From positions 62,001-126,000 of the forward strand of contig JAUHJS010000004.1 of assembly GCA_030412945.1 (NCBI GenBank): 64,000 nt of DNA. Reading direction: 5' to 3'. This document shows positions 8,454 through 17,226 of this stretch, in pieces. The notes under the pieces were generated by a model, which did not search any database, was not told the origin of the DNA, and was given only the letters and a program-made list of their open reading frames with translations. A program made the position numbers and the translations under genes. How positions within the stretch are numbered: the stretch's first letter is position 1; every line of letters begins with the position of its first letter. Origin of the DNA: Shiella aurantiaca (GTDB taxonomy: Bacteria > Bacteroidota > Bacteroidia > Cytophagales > Cyclobacteriaceae).

Positions 8454-10592
8454 ATGAAACGCCCCTATTGGACTTTATTCAGTTCGTGCAAACTCTCACT
8501 GAGTTTGTTGCTTCTTCTGATTGGAAGCCTGATACGTCCTTTGCCGCTTAGCAGCCAGAGCCTTTCGATAGATAGCCTTATTTATGTCTACGAGAACGAA
8601 GCCAACGATTCCCTGCGTTTGGCCACCCTCAACCTCCTCATTTACGAATATACCGATGTAGAAACGCCCAAAGCGGTAGAATATGGCCATATTATGCTGG
8701 CTGAGGCCATTTCATTAAACGACAGCCTATGGATAGGCTATGCGTACAACCGTCTGGCGGCTGCTTATCACAGTCTGGGTCGCCTTTCCGAAGCGCTCGA
8801 CTACGGACTAAAAGGCCTGAAAGTGTTTGAGGCCATCCAGTTTCAGCGCGGTCTCGATAATATTTACAATAGCTTGGCGGTGGTGTATGATGAACAAGGC
8901 GATGATGAAAAATCGCTCTACTACTACCAAAAAAACCTGGAATTTGGCCGAAGAAATAATCTCCCCGGCTCTATTGTAAACGCCCTGGGCAATATTGGCG
9001 ATTTCCTGATTCGGAGAGATGAACCCGAAAAAGCCCTCAAATACCTGATTGAAGCCGAATTAATAGCCGGAGGTAACGATTTACATTACGAGCAAGTGGT
9101 TTGCTTAAACAACTTGGCCTTGGCTTATGAGGCGCTGAAAGAAGATGATAAAGCGCTCAAACTGATAGAAAGCTCAGCCGAAAAACGCATTGAATGGGGA
9201 TTTAAGGATTTGGCCTTGGAGGTGGAATATGATATTACCAAAGCGAAAATCTTGACCCGCAGAGGACAGTACAAAGAAGCCTTGCGTTTGCTTAAACATG
9301 GCCAAGAGGCCTGCGAAATTATGCACTCGCTCTATTACCTCAAGTGGGTGTACGAAACCTATGCTGAGGTATACGCCCAAATGGGCGATTATAAAAACGC
9401 CTATCAGTATCACCAGCGCTATTTCACCACTCATGATAGCATGTATGATGCGGAGTCGGCCCAGAAAATATCCCAACTGCAGCAGCAGTTTGATTCGGAA
9501 AAGCAACAAGCCCAAATCGACCTGCTAAACAAAGACAAATTGCTGAAAGAGGAAGAGCTCTCGCGCCAGCGGGCTATTCGCAATGGCTTCGTTATCAGTT
9601 CTTTCTTTTTCTTGATTATGGTGCTCATATTGGTGCGCAACAACCAAATCAAGCAGAAGGTAAACAAACTTCTCTATGCCCAAAGAAACGAAATGGGCGC
9701 CCAGCGCGATAAATTGCAGACCCTTATTGATGAGGTGAACAAGCAGAAAGAGGAAATTGAGCTGCAACGCGATAGGGTTTCTTTGCAAAGCGACATCATC
9801 GAAAGGAAGAATATCGACATCACGGCCAGTATTAGCTATGCGCAGCGCATACAATCGGCTTTGCTACCAGAAATTAACGTAATCAACTGGTACTTACCTC
9901 AAGCTTTTGTATTTCTAAAACCGCGCGATATCGTTTCGGGTGATTTTTATTGGTTTCAGGTAAAAACCCTAGAAGATGGCTCTGAAAAGCTCATCTTAGC
10001 CATTGTAGATTGTACCGGACATGGGGTTCCAGGGGCTTTTATGAGCTTGATTGCCAACTCGCTACTCAATCGCATCGTAACCGACCGCAACATTATCGAG
10101 CCAAGTGCCATACTGGAGCAAATGGACAAAGAGGTTCGCCTAGCCCTTAAGCAAGACCACTTCGATAACCGCGATGGCATGGAGATTGGCATTTGCCTGA
10201 TCGATAAAAAAGCCAAAGAAATGCGCTTTGCTGGGGCTAGACATAATCTATTGTTTTTCCAAAACGGAGAGGCGCGCACCATACGGGGCGATAGGCAGTC
10301 GATAGGCGATATGCTAAAGCAAAACGAAACCCATCAGCATACCTTCACTACCCATTATTTATCGCTCGAGAAACCCTGCACCTTTTATCTATACACCGAT
10401 GGTTTTCAGGATCAGTTTGGAGGAGCCAACAAGCGGAAATTCATGGCTCCTCATTTCAAGCAAATGCTAACGCGTATCCACGCACAGCCGCTTTCGGTGC
10501 AAAAAAATTTGTTAGAAACCACCCTAAAAGAATGGATGGGCGATGAAGCCCAAGTAGATGATATCTTGGTATTTGGTGCCAAAATAGAGTAA
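8454..10592 (+). CDS. TPR sensor with C-terminal SpoIIE-type PP2C phosphatase
   Basis: A 712-residue membrane-anchored regulator. Order: signal sequence (about 1-35), six or more tetratricopeptide repeats in the periplasm (about 60-330; for example RLAAAYHSLGRLSEALDYG and NSLAVVYDEQGDDEKSLYYY), one transmembrane helix (about 378-396), a coiled coil, then a SpoIIE/RsbU-like phosphatase domain (about 465-712). Phosphatase metal-site motifs are DIVSGDFYW, DCTGHGVPGAFMSL and LYTDGFQDQFGG. Enzymes of this class dephosphorylate anti-sigma-factor antagonists; the target is not adjacent. An RsbW-like ATP-binding protein begins at 63602 and a STAS-like protein lies at 19642-20028, but direct partnership is only a possibility. 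Monocistronic. Confidence 0.92.
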   Translation: MKRPYWTLFSSCKLSLSLLLLLIGSLIRPLPLSSQSLSIDSLIYVYENEANDSLRLATLNLLIYEYTDVETPKAVEYGHIMLAEAISLNDSLWIGYAYNRLAAAYHSLGRLSEALDYGLKGLKVFEAIQFQRGLDNIYNSLAVVYDEQGDDEKSLYYYQKNLEFGRRNNLPGSIVNALGNIGDFLIRRDEPEKALKYLIEAELIAGGNDLHYEQVVCLNNLALAYEALKEDDKALKLIESSAEKRIEWGFKDLALEVEYDITKAKILTRRGQYKEALRLLKHGQEACEIMHSLYYLKWVYETYAEVYAQMGDYKNAYQYHQRYFTTHDSMYDAESAQKISQLQQQFDSEKQQAQIDLLNKDKLLKEEELSRQRAIRNGFVISSFFFLIMVLILVRNNQIKQKVNKLLYAQRNEMGAQRDKLQTLIDEVNKQKEEIELQRDRVSLQSDIIERKNIDITASISYAQRIQSALLPEINVINWYLPQAFVFLKPRDIVSGDFYWFQVKTLEDGSEKLILAIVDCTGHGVPGAFMSLIANSLLNRIVTDRNIIEPSAILEQMDKEVRLALKQDHFDNRDGMEIGICLIDKKAKEMRFAGARHNLLFFQNGEARTIRGDRQSIGDMLKQNETHQHTFTTHYLSLEKPCTFYLYTDGFQDQFGGANKRKFMAPHFKQMLTRIHAQPLSVQKNLLETTLKEWMGDEAQVDDILVFGAKIE

Positions 10593-10689
10593 AGGCAGAA
10601 AATTAAACTTTCAATAGTGCCGATGCAATGGCTAAGCTCTAAATGGTGCTGATAACACTTTTATTAGAAGACAATTAGTTACCGAAAGC

Positions 10690-11257
10690 TTAGGTAATCT
10701 TAGGCTTTTTGGATTTAGGAGGGTTCAGCTGCTTATAAAAATGGTCAAAACTTTTAGATTGCTTTATTAGATGTTCAACATCGATATCCTTTGCCAACTT
10801 TTCTGCTATTCTTGGATTAACCCTATTCGTACCGTAAAGTAGTTTTTTAAGCTCACGTGGGCTCAGCTTTTCTAATGAGTTGGCTTGGATCGTTTTATTA
10901 TGCTGATATGACAGCCAAGCTTCAATGGCTTGAACGGGCGAAAAGCAGATAATTTTCATTTTTGATGATTCTTGAATTCTTTGTGGAATTCTTGAATATA
11001 GTTCTTGAAGCTGCTTCTTATGTATCTCACCAGTGTGATCTGGCTCATCTAAATCAACACCCACTATAAAAAGATTAACATCTTCTTTGGTATAACTAGC
11101 CTGAACTAATTTTTCAAGCTCATTTAGTATCTTTCCTTTTGATGATTGAGCACTGGTGGAACTCTTGATTACACTGCTCCCCAATCTTATTTATGAGAGT
11201 AGAAACAACAATATCATCTTTACCTTCACATATCAATGTATAGCGAAACTTAGTCAT
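10690..11257 (-). pseudogene. TOPRIM-like nuclease partner of an ATPase, interrupted by a frameshift
   Basis: The gene is split in two frames. The first starts at ATG 11257, reads 45 residues beginning MTKFRYTLICEGKDD and stops at 11120-11122. The second is open from 11184 to 10690 and continues with the expected downstream part. The frames would join by a +1 shift near the AAAAGGAAAG run at about 11131-11140. Joined, they give roughly 185 residues with a TOPRIM-like acidic pattern: an early Glu (CEGKDD) and a later DLDEPD after a hydrophobic strand (NLFIVGVDLDEPD), then FSPVQAIEAWLSY, typical of RloB/DUF4276-type proteins. The ATG overlaps the stop of the upstream ATPase gene by 8 bases, so the two were translationally coupled. 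A sequencing error or true decay would look the same. Confidence 0.65.
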
Positions 11258-12395
11258 TAGGTACGCCATTAAGTAGCCCCATTAACCAATTCTCGCTTAG
11301 TTCATCGGTAAAATCAATTTCTTTGAGTCCAGCCTTTTTAAAAGCTTCATTTTGTGGATTGATTATGTCTTTTTCAAGGTTTCTTATAATGGTTTTCCCG
11401 TCCTCTTTATCGAAAACGTGAACAGCCTCGGGTATATCTTTAAATTCATTAAGAACAAGCGGGCTATGACTAGCCATTATTACTTGAATGTCTTTTTCAG
11501 AAGCCAATTGAAATATATAATTTATCAATTCTGATATTCTGCGCGGATGAATACCCGTTTCAGGTTCATCAAGCCTAATCACTTTAGGCGGACTTGGTTG
11601 ATGGATTAATGCTAGAAAAGCAAGGAAATATAAAATACCCTCCGAGACTTCATCAGCTCCAAATTTATTACCATGAGAATCAAAAAAACGTATTCTCAGC
11701 TTGCCTACATCTTCAATAGGAAGAGCTAAATCCTTAATTTCAGGGATACATTTATTCAAATCATGAATTAATTCTTGATAGATGGTTTTATTCTCCTGAC
11801 TTAGATTATACAAAAAAGAAACTAGGTTAGAGGCTTCGGTGTTAAGCTCTTGTGCCGGTTTGGCTTCCGATAAGCCTGAAAAAGAATTTATATTAGGTCT
11901 AAAGTAAAAGAAATGATCAATTTTAATACTATTCCTTAGTTGCTTGGTTAAAGATTGTCTAACCGTTTCATATCTTGCAATATCCAAACCTGAAGATCCA
12001 ATTGTACCTTCTAACAGATTATTCTTAAATCTTACTAATCCATTACTTACCAAAAAAGAATCACTTAAATCCCATTCCTTTGAATCATTTAATTGACTCC
12101 AGTAACTCACTTTTGAAATGAATCCATAATAAGAAACTGTTCTGTTTTGATGAAAATTTACTTTCAAGGATAAAAATAAATTTTCATCAAAACCTAATTC
12201 AAACATCATCTCATCCAAAGGCTTATTTTGTTGTTTATAAACCTTTTCAACTAATGATTTCAATAACTTTGGGTTAGTCCGGTTTATTGGTTGACTGAAT
12301 ATTACTTTTATCAAATGTTGCAAATCAACAAGCGCATTTAAAAAATTACTTTTCCCTGAATTATTAGCACCAATCAATAAGTTCACTTTATCCAA
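11250..12395 (-). CDS. OLD/RecF-like AAA ATPase paired with a TOPRIM-like gene; N-terminus uncertain
   Basis: An ABC-class ATPase of the AAA_15/AAA_21 type found in defence systems. Walker A is GANNSGKSN at residues 9-17 of the TTG-initiated form, the signature region is EVSEGILYFLAFLALI (about 252-267), Walker B is VIRLDEPETGIHPRR (about 273-287), and SHSPLVLNE is the switch-His loop. The frame stays open upstream to 12467 and encodes IRIQNYKSLKDTVIH directly before the TTG, the first strands normally present in such ATPases, but no standard start codon occurs in that stretch. An ATG at 12446-12448 is out of frame by one base. The gene may therefore carry a 5' frameshift. It overlaps the TOPRIM-like gene by 8 bases, resembling ATPase/TOPRIM anti-phage pairs such as PARIS. 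Confidence 0.75.
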   Translation of the reverse strand: MDKVNLLIGANNSGKSNFLNALVDLQHLIKVIFSQPINRTNPKLLKSLVEKVYKQQNKPLDEMMFELGFDENLFLSLKVNFHQNRTVSYYGFISKVSYWSQLNDSKEWDLSDSFLVSNGLVRFKNNLLEGTIGSSGLDIARYETVRQSLTKQLRNSIKIDHFFYFRPNINSFSGLSEAKPAQELNTEASNLVSFLYNLSQENKTIYQELIHDLNKCIPEIKDLALPIEDVGKLRIRFFDSHGNKFGADEVSEGILYFLAFLALIHQPSPPKVIRLDEPETGIHPRRISELINYIFQLASEKDIQVIMASHSPLVLNEFKDIPEAVHVFDKEDGKTIIRNLEKDIINPQNEAFKKAGLKEIDFTDELSENWLMGLLNGVPND

Positions 12396-12534
12396 GTGAA
12401 TAACGGTATCTTTTAGGCTTTTGTAATTCTGTATTCGGATAGAAGCATTGTCTTGATAAAGAGTATGTTAATGCAATATAGTTAAAAAACTACACCAAAG
12501 AATGGTTTTGAAACTCATAATAGCCTCAATCCCA

Positions 12535-13341
12535 TTACAAACCCTTTGAGCGGTTCCAGTATTTATCCATTTCGGAGAGGGTCATTTCGGAGAGTTTTTT
12601 CCCGGCTTTGGCCGCTTCTTGCTCGAGGTATTGAAAGCGGGTAATGAATTTTTTATTGGTGCGCTCCAGCGCCTCCTCGGGATTAATGTCGATAAAGCGG
12701 GCGTAATTGATAAGGGAGAAAAGTACATCACCAAACTCGGCCGTGGCCTTTTCCTTATCTATGGTTTCGGCTGTGTGGTATTCCGCCTTAAACTCACCCA
12801 GCTCTTCTTCCACCTTCTCCCATACTTGCTCTTTATGATCCCAATCGAAGCCTACACCCCGCGCCTTTTCCTGTATGCGCATGGCCTTAATAAGAGCTGG
12901 TAAGGATTTGGGCACACCTCCCAACACCGATTTATTCCCTTCTTTCAGTTTAATCTGTTCCCAATTGGCTTTTACGGTTTCTTCATCTTCGGCCACCACA
13001 TCACCATAAATATGCGGATGGCGAATAATCAGCTTTTCGCAAATACCATTGAGCACATCCGCCATATCGAAAGCGCCCTGCTCGCTAGCCATGCGGCTAT
13101 AAAAGGCAAGGTGCAGCATAATATCGCCCAGCTCTTTTTTGATTTCGTTCAGGTCGCCCTCCAAAATCGCATCCGATAGCTCAAAGGTTTCCTCAATAGT
13201 AAGGTGGCGTATACTTTCTATGGTTTGCTTTTTGTCCCAAGGGCAGTTTTCGCGGAGCTCGTCCATAATGGTGAGCAGGCGATCGAAGGCTTGGAGCTTG
13301 GCTTGGCGGTTGGTATCGGGCGTGGAGCGGATTTCTGACAT
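12535..13341 (-). CDS. mazG: Nucleoside triphosphate pyrophosphohydrolase MazG
   Basis: Hydrolyses (deoxy)nucleoside triphosphates to monophosphates and pyrophosphate, cleaning the nucleotide pool and affecting stress signalling. The 268-residue protein has the usual duplicated MazG layout. The first domain holds the metal-binding signature LTIEETFELSDAI (about 47-59) and KKELGDIMLHLAFYS (about 68-82), preceded by LRENCPWDKKQT; the second repeats it as EKVEEELGEFKAEYH (about 170-184) and TAEFGDVLFSLINYARF (about 194-210). Length matches the family. It is divergent from the small cysteine-rich protein at 13421. Confidence 0.95.
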   Translation of the reverse strand: MSEIRSTPDTNRQAKLQAFDRLLTIMDELRENCPWDKKQTIESIRHLTIEETFELSDAILEGDLNEIKKELGDIMLHLAFYSRMASEQGAFDMADVLNGICEKLIIRHPHIYGDVVAEDEETVKANWEQIKLKEGNKSVLGGVPKSLPALIKAMRIQEKARGVGFDWDHKEQVWEKVEEELGEFKAEYHTAETIDKEKATAEFGDVLFSLINYARFIDINPEEALERTNKKFITRFQYLEQEAAKAGKKLSEMTLSEMDKYWNRSKGL

Positions 13342-13420
13342 AATACTGAAACCAGAAACTTAGTGCTTCCGGAGAATGTTTAGAGATGAAGTAGTAACTT
13401 AGCGCAAATTTAACACGATC

Positions 13421-13645
13421 ATGGTAACTATCCTGTTGGCAGTAGGCATTTTAGCCATCTTTTTTGTTTTGTTATCGGTACGTCTTCTTTTCTTGAAGAA
13501 TGGCGAGTTCAGAGGCACCTGTGCTTCTCAAAGCCCCTACCTGAATAAAACAGGCGAAGCCTGCGGTTTTTGCGGCAAGGTGATAGGCGAAGGCGAAGCC
13601 TGTGGCGACCCCGATGCCTACAAAACGGCCACGCAGAAAGCCTAA
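13421..13645 (+). CDS. Small membrane-anchored cysteine-rich protein (NqrM-like architecture)
   Basis: A 74-residue protein with one N-terminal transmembrane helix (about residues 3-26) and a short tail with four cysteines: C34 in FRGTCAS, the pair in ACGFCGK (48 and 51), and C61 in EACGD. One helix followed by a (K/R)G(S/T)C cysteine motif and further cysteines recalls NqrM, the assembly factor proposed to deliver iron to the Na+-translocating NADH:quinone reductase, but the spacing differs and no nqr genes are in the window. Iron or metal binding is an inference. It lies between mazG and the phosphoglucosamine mutase gene. Confidence 0.65.
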   Translation: MVTILLAVGILAIFFVLLSVRLLFLKNGEFRGTCASQSPYLNKTGEACGFCGKVIGEGEACGDPDAYKTATQKA

Positions 13646-13689
13646 TCGGCACAATTCTTACATCCTCATAGTGTCATTGAAAAAATTCT

Positions 13690-13697
13690 TACCTTTG
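13690..13697 (+). promoter_or_regulatory. Possible -7 element before the phosphoglucosamine mutase gene
   Basis: TACCTTTG matches the Bacteroidota -7 consensus TAnnTTTG and ends 31 bases before the GTG start at 13729. No convincing TTG -33 element is present at the expected 19-base spacing, so only the -7 box supports this. Confidence 0.35.
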
Positions 13698-13728
13698 CCC
13701 TCGCAAACGTTATTTAAAGAATTATCCA

Positions 13729-15117
13729 GTGACTTTAATAAAATCCATTTCAGGTATTCGCGGCACCATTGGTGGCCGCACCGGAGAGGCGCTCACCCCA
13801 TTGGATGTGGTGAAGTTTTCGGCAGCATTCGGTTCATGGGTGAAAACCCGAACCGGCAATAACAAAATCATTATTGGCCGCGATGCCCGCCCTTCAGGCG
13901 AAATGGTATCCCGACTGGTGGCCGCTACGCTGCAAGGCCTTGGAATGGACGTCATCGACCTCGATTTATCTACTACACCTACGGTAGAAATTGCCGTTCC
14001 ACTAGAAAAAGCCGGAGGGGGCATTATCCTCACCGCCAGCCATAATCCTGTTCAGTGGAACGCACTAAAATTATTGAATGATAAAGGGGAATTCATTTCC
14101 GCTCAAGATGGGGCAGATGTATTGGCCTTGGCTGAAAAAGAAGATTTCAATTTTGCCGAAGTCAATCACCTAGGTAGCTACCGATTGGATACTACCTATA
14201 TCCAAAAACACATCGATCAGGTATTAGCACTTCCTTTGGTAGACAAAGCCGCTATTGAAAAGGCTAATTTCAGCATTGTGGTAGATGCCGTAAACTCCAC
14301 CGGAGGCATATCAGTACCTCCACTTTTGCGTGCCTTGGGCGTAAAAAACATCAAAGAGATGTACTGCGAACCGCACGGACATTTCCCACACAATCCCGAG
14401 CCTTTGCCCGAAAACATTACAGCTATCTGTAATGAACTGGCGGATGGAAATTACCACTTAGGTATTATCGTAGATCCGGACGTAGATCGTTTGGCCTTGG
14501 TATGTGAAGATGGTACTCCTTTTGGGGAAGAATATACCTTAGTGGCGGTAGCCGATTACGTGCTGAGCCAAACACCCGGCAATACGGTTTCTAACCTTTC
14601 TTCTACCCGCGCCTTGCGCGATGTCACCGAAAAGCGGGGCGGAAGCTATGCGGCTGCGGCTGTAGGTGAAGTAAATGTGGTGGAAAAAATGAAAGCTACC
14701 CAAGCGGTGATTGGGGGAGAAGGAAACGGAGGAATTATTTATCCTGAAATCCATTACGGTCGCGATGCACTGGCAGGAATCGCTTTATTCTTGACCCATT
14801 TGGCCAAAACAGGCAAATCGGCTTCGCAATTGCGTGCCTCGTACCCAAATTACCACATCTCCAAGAATAAGATTGAGCTAACGCCCGAAATCAATGTGGA
14901 TTTGGTATTGGAAAAGGTGAAGGAAAAATACAGCAAGCAACCCATCAATACGGTAGATGGCGTAAAAATAGAGTTCGATAAGGAATGGGTGCATTTGCGC
15001 AAATCCAACACCGAGCCTATTATCCGCATCTATTCGGAGTCGGAAACCTTGGCTACGGCCGACTACCTAGCTAATAAAATTATCAGCGACATCAAAGAAA
15101 TCATCAGCTCGAAATAA
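13729..15117 (+). CDS. glmM: Phosphoglucosamine mutase
   Basis: Interconverts glucosamine-6-phosphate and glucosamine-1-phosphate on the route to UDP-GlcNAc for peptidoglycan and lipid A. The 462-residue protein has the four alpha-D-phosphohexomutase parts: the N-terminal SISGIRGTIGG, the phosphoserine loop LTASHNPVQWNALK (catalytic Ser near 104), the metal loop DPDVDRLAL (about 249-257), the sugar-binding GGEGNGGIIYPE (about 331-342) and the phosphate-binding RKSNTEPIIRIYSE near the C-terminus. The start is GTG at 13729, which begins right at the family N-terminus. The cysteine desulfurase gene begins 7 bases after its stop, so the two are probably co-transcribed. A phosphomannomutase role is possible but less likely. 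Confidence 0.88.
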   Translation: MTLIKSISGIRGTIGGRTGEALTPLDVVKFSAAFGSWVKTRTGNNKIIIGRDARPSGEMVSRLVAATLQGLGMDVIDLDLSTTPTVEIAVPLEKAGGGIILTASHNPVQWNALKLLNDKGEFISAQDGADVLALAEKEDFNFAEVNHLGSYRLDTTYIQKHIDQVLALPLVDKAAIEKANFSIVVDAVNSTGGISVPPLLRALGVKNIKEMYCEPHGHFPHNPEPLPENITAICNELADGNYHLGIIVDPDVDRLALVCEDGTPFGEEYTLVAVADYVLSQTPGNTVSNLSSTRALRDVTEKRGGSYAAAAVGEVNVVEKMKATQAVIGGEGNGGIIYPEIHYGRDALAGIALFLTHLAKTGKSASQLRASYPNYHISKNKIELTPEINVDLVLEKVKEKYSKQPINTVDGVKIEFDKEWVHLRKSNTEPIIRIYSESETLATADYLANKIISDIKEIISSK

Positions 15118-15124
15118 GCACAAC

Positions 15125-16270
15125 ATGAAGGTATATTTAGACAATGCGGCCACTACTCCTCTTGATAAGGAGGTGTTTGATGCCATGGCGCCATTCATGC
15201 TCAATCAGTTTGGCAACCCTTCTTCTATCCACAGCCACGGCCGCGAGGTACGGGCCGCCATTGAGCGTTCGCGCAAAAAGGTAGCCGAATTGCTAAACAC
15301 TTCGCCTTCTGAGATTTTCTTTACTTCGGGAGGCACCGAGGCCGATAATACCGCTATCCGTTGTACGGTAGCCGCCAAAGGCATTCAGCATATCATAAGT
15401 AGCAAAATTGAGCATCATGCCGTTTTGCACACCATTGAGCACCTTGAGAAAAAAGGACTCATACAAGCGCATTATCTTACGCTCGATGAAAAAGGCCACA
15501 TCGATTTGGCTGAATTGGAGGGTTTGTTAAAAACCTTGCCTAAGGTGCTAATCACGCTTATGCATGCCAATAATGAAATTGGGAACTTGAACGATATCGT
15601 GCGCATTGGCGAGCTAGCGAAAGAATACGGAGCAGTTTTCCATTCTGACACGGTGCAAACCATGGGACATTATGTACACGATTTGCAGCAAATAAAAGCG
15701 CATTGCCTAGTAGGCGCGGCTCATAAATTTCATGGCCCAAAAGGCGTAGGCTTTTTATACCTCAATGCGGAGCATAAAATACAGCCCTTTATTTACGGAG
15801 GTGCACAAGAACGCAATATGCGGGGCGGTACAGAAAACGTATACGGCATTATTGGCCTAGCCAAAGCCTTGGAAATTGCCTACCGCGATATGGACGAGCA
15901 CCGCAAGCATGTGGAAAGCCTAAAAGCCCGCATGATTGCCAAGCTGAAAGAGGATATCTCCAGAGTAGGCTTCAATGGTGATTCAGCCAATATGGAGCGT
16001 AGCTTGTATACGGTACTGAATGTGTGCTTGCCTCCTCATGAAGATAATGATATGCTGCTTTTTAACCTCGATATCAACGGTATCAGTGCTTCGGGCGGTA
16101 GTGCCTGTAGCAGCGGTAGCAGCATTGGTTCGCATGTGCTGGCCGGCATCAAAGCCGACCCCACCCGCGGAGCGGTGCGTTTTTCGTTTAGCCGCATGAG
16201 CACCGAAGCAGAAATTGACTATGCCGTAGAAAAACTGGCCGAGATTTATGGGGTAACTCAGAAGGCTTAA
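15125..16270 (+). CDS. Cysteine desulfurase, NifS/IscS type
   Basis: A pyridoxal-phosphate enzyme that takes sulfur from L-cysteine and passes it as a persulfide to iron-sulfur or thiocofactor assembly. The 381-residue protein begins MKVYLDNAATTPLDKEV, as class-I members do. The PLP-binding lysine is in GAAHKFHGPKGVG (about residue 202), HSDTVQTMGH holds the conserved cofactor-binding Asp and Gln, and the sulfur-accepting Cys is in GGSACSSGSS (about 325). It follows glmM after 7 bases and is closed by a strong hairpin terminator at 16290. No iscU or sufE gene is nearby. Confidence 0.92.
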   Translation: MKVYLDNAATTPLDKEVFDAMAPFMLNQFGNPSSIHSHGREVRAAIERSRKKVAELLNTSPSEIFFTSGGTEADNTAIRCTVAAKGIQHIISSKIEHHAVLHTIEHLEKKGLIQAHYLTLDEKGHIDLAELEGLLKTLPKVLITLMHANNEIGNLNDIVRIGELAKEYGAVFHSDTVQTMGHYVHDLQQIKAHCLVGAAHKFHGPKGVGFLYLNAEHKIQPFIYGGAQERNMRGGTENVYGIIGLAKALEIAYRDMDEHRKHVESLKARMIAKLKEDISRVGFNGDSANMERSLYTVLNVCLPPHEDNDMLLFNLDINGISASGGSACSSGSSIGSHVLAGIKADPTRGAVRFSFSRMSTEAEIDYAVEKLAEIYGVTQKA

Positions 16271-16289
16271 CAGATAATACCTTACTAAA

Positions 16290-16321
16290 CCAAAAAGGCC
16301 GCTTTCAAGCGGCCTTTTTGG
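16290..16321 (+). terminator. Rho-independent terminator after the cysteine desulfurase gene
   Basis: A perfect 15-bp stem, CCAAAAAGGCCGCTT paired with AAGCGGCCTTTTTGG around a TC centre, so the working loop is somewhat larger. The T-rich right arm provides the U-tract. It ends the glmM-desulfurase transcript. Confidence 0.85.
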
Positions 16322-16376
16322 TTTGTTTAAAAGTTTACACAACTTACAGCACCACTATCACTTCAAAAGTATATAG

Positions 16377-17189
16377 ATGATGCTAAAGAGACTTAAAATT
16401 TTATTAATACTTACGTTCTTTACCACCCATTCATTTTGTCAATTACACCTATTTAATTCAAATGTGGAATACGTAATTCCATGGAATCAAATTGAAATAA
16501 GTCAGAACGATTCTACCCTCAAATCACTTTGTAAACTAAAGCCTCTACTGAAATTTAGGCATGAAAACTTACCGGAATTATTTCATCTCATCAATTTAAA
16601 CAACGACTTATACCCTGATATTCTATTTTATTGGCCAGATAATTCTAATGAACCCATTTTAGAGTTTTATCTAAATCAAGGTGATAATCTGGCTATGGTT
16701 CTCGAAAAAAGAGGGAAAATTACCAAGTTGGATATAAATAGAATGAATGGACAGATTTCTTTGAACCTATATGAAGTTGGATATACATCGTCCCCTTTTT
16801 TAAATAGGTATCATCTAATAAATATTAACCCCTCTCAAACGGACACCTTCATTTCTTCTGATAGCTACCTCTATTTTGGGGGTACGGAAATTCCCCAAAT
16901 TTTTACTCTTTCTAAACCCTTTGAAGTAACTCAATCAAAATATAGGTTAAGACTTAGCCCATTAATAAGCGACAGCAACATTGTGTGTGAACTGACTATG
17001 GGTGACAAGGGCTTGGCTTTGGCCGAAAAAACTGATGCAACAGGACGAGTTTGGTATTTTGTAATTGTTGAGAATAATATAAGAAAAAGCCCTAATGAGT
17101 TCTACTATATCGATGCAGAAACACCAGAAGGATTTAATGAAAAAATGATGGGTTGGCTAAGTAGTAGATATCTTAAAATAGCAAAATAG
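16377..17189 (+). CDS. Exported protein of unknown function
   Basis: A 270-residue protein with a signal peptide (about residues 1-21, ending TTHSFCQ; cut before or after the Cys-Gln) and no further membrane segment. The body is rich in Asn, Ser and aromatic residues and probably mostly beta. No family was recognised. It is alone after a strong terminator and starts the AT-rich block that runs to about 21000. ATG codons at 16377 and 16380 are both possible starts. Confidence 0.6.
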   Translation: MMLKRLKILLILTFFTTHSFCQLHLFNSNVEYVIPWNQIEISQNDSTLKSLCKLKPLLKFRHENLPELFHLINLNNDLYPDILFYWPDNSNEPILEFYLNQGDNLAMVLEKRGKITKLDINRMNGQISLNLYEVGYTSSPFLNRYHLININPSQTDTFISSDSYLYFGGTEIPQIFTLSKPFEVTQSKYRLRLSPLISDSNIVCELTMGDKGLALAEKTDATGRVWYFVIVENNIRKSPNEFYYIDAETPEGFNEKMMGWLSSRYLKIAK

Positions 17190-17226
17190 ATGTTATTCTT
17201 TAATGATTGAGCTTTAGTGAATCATT

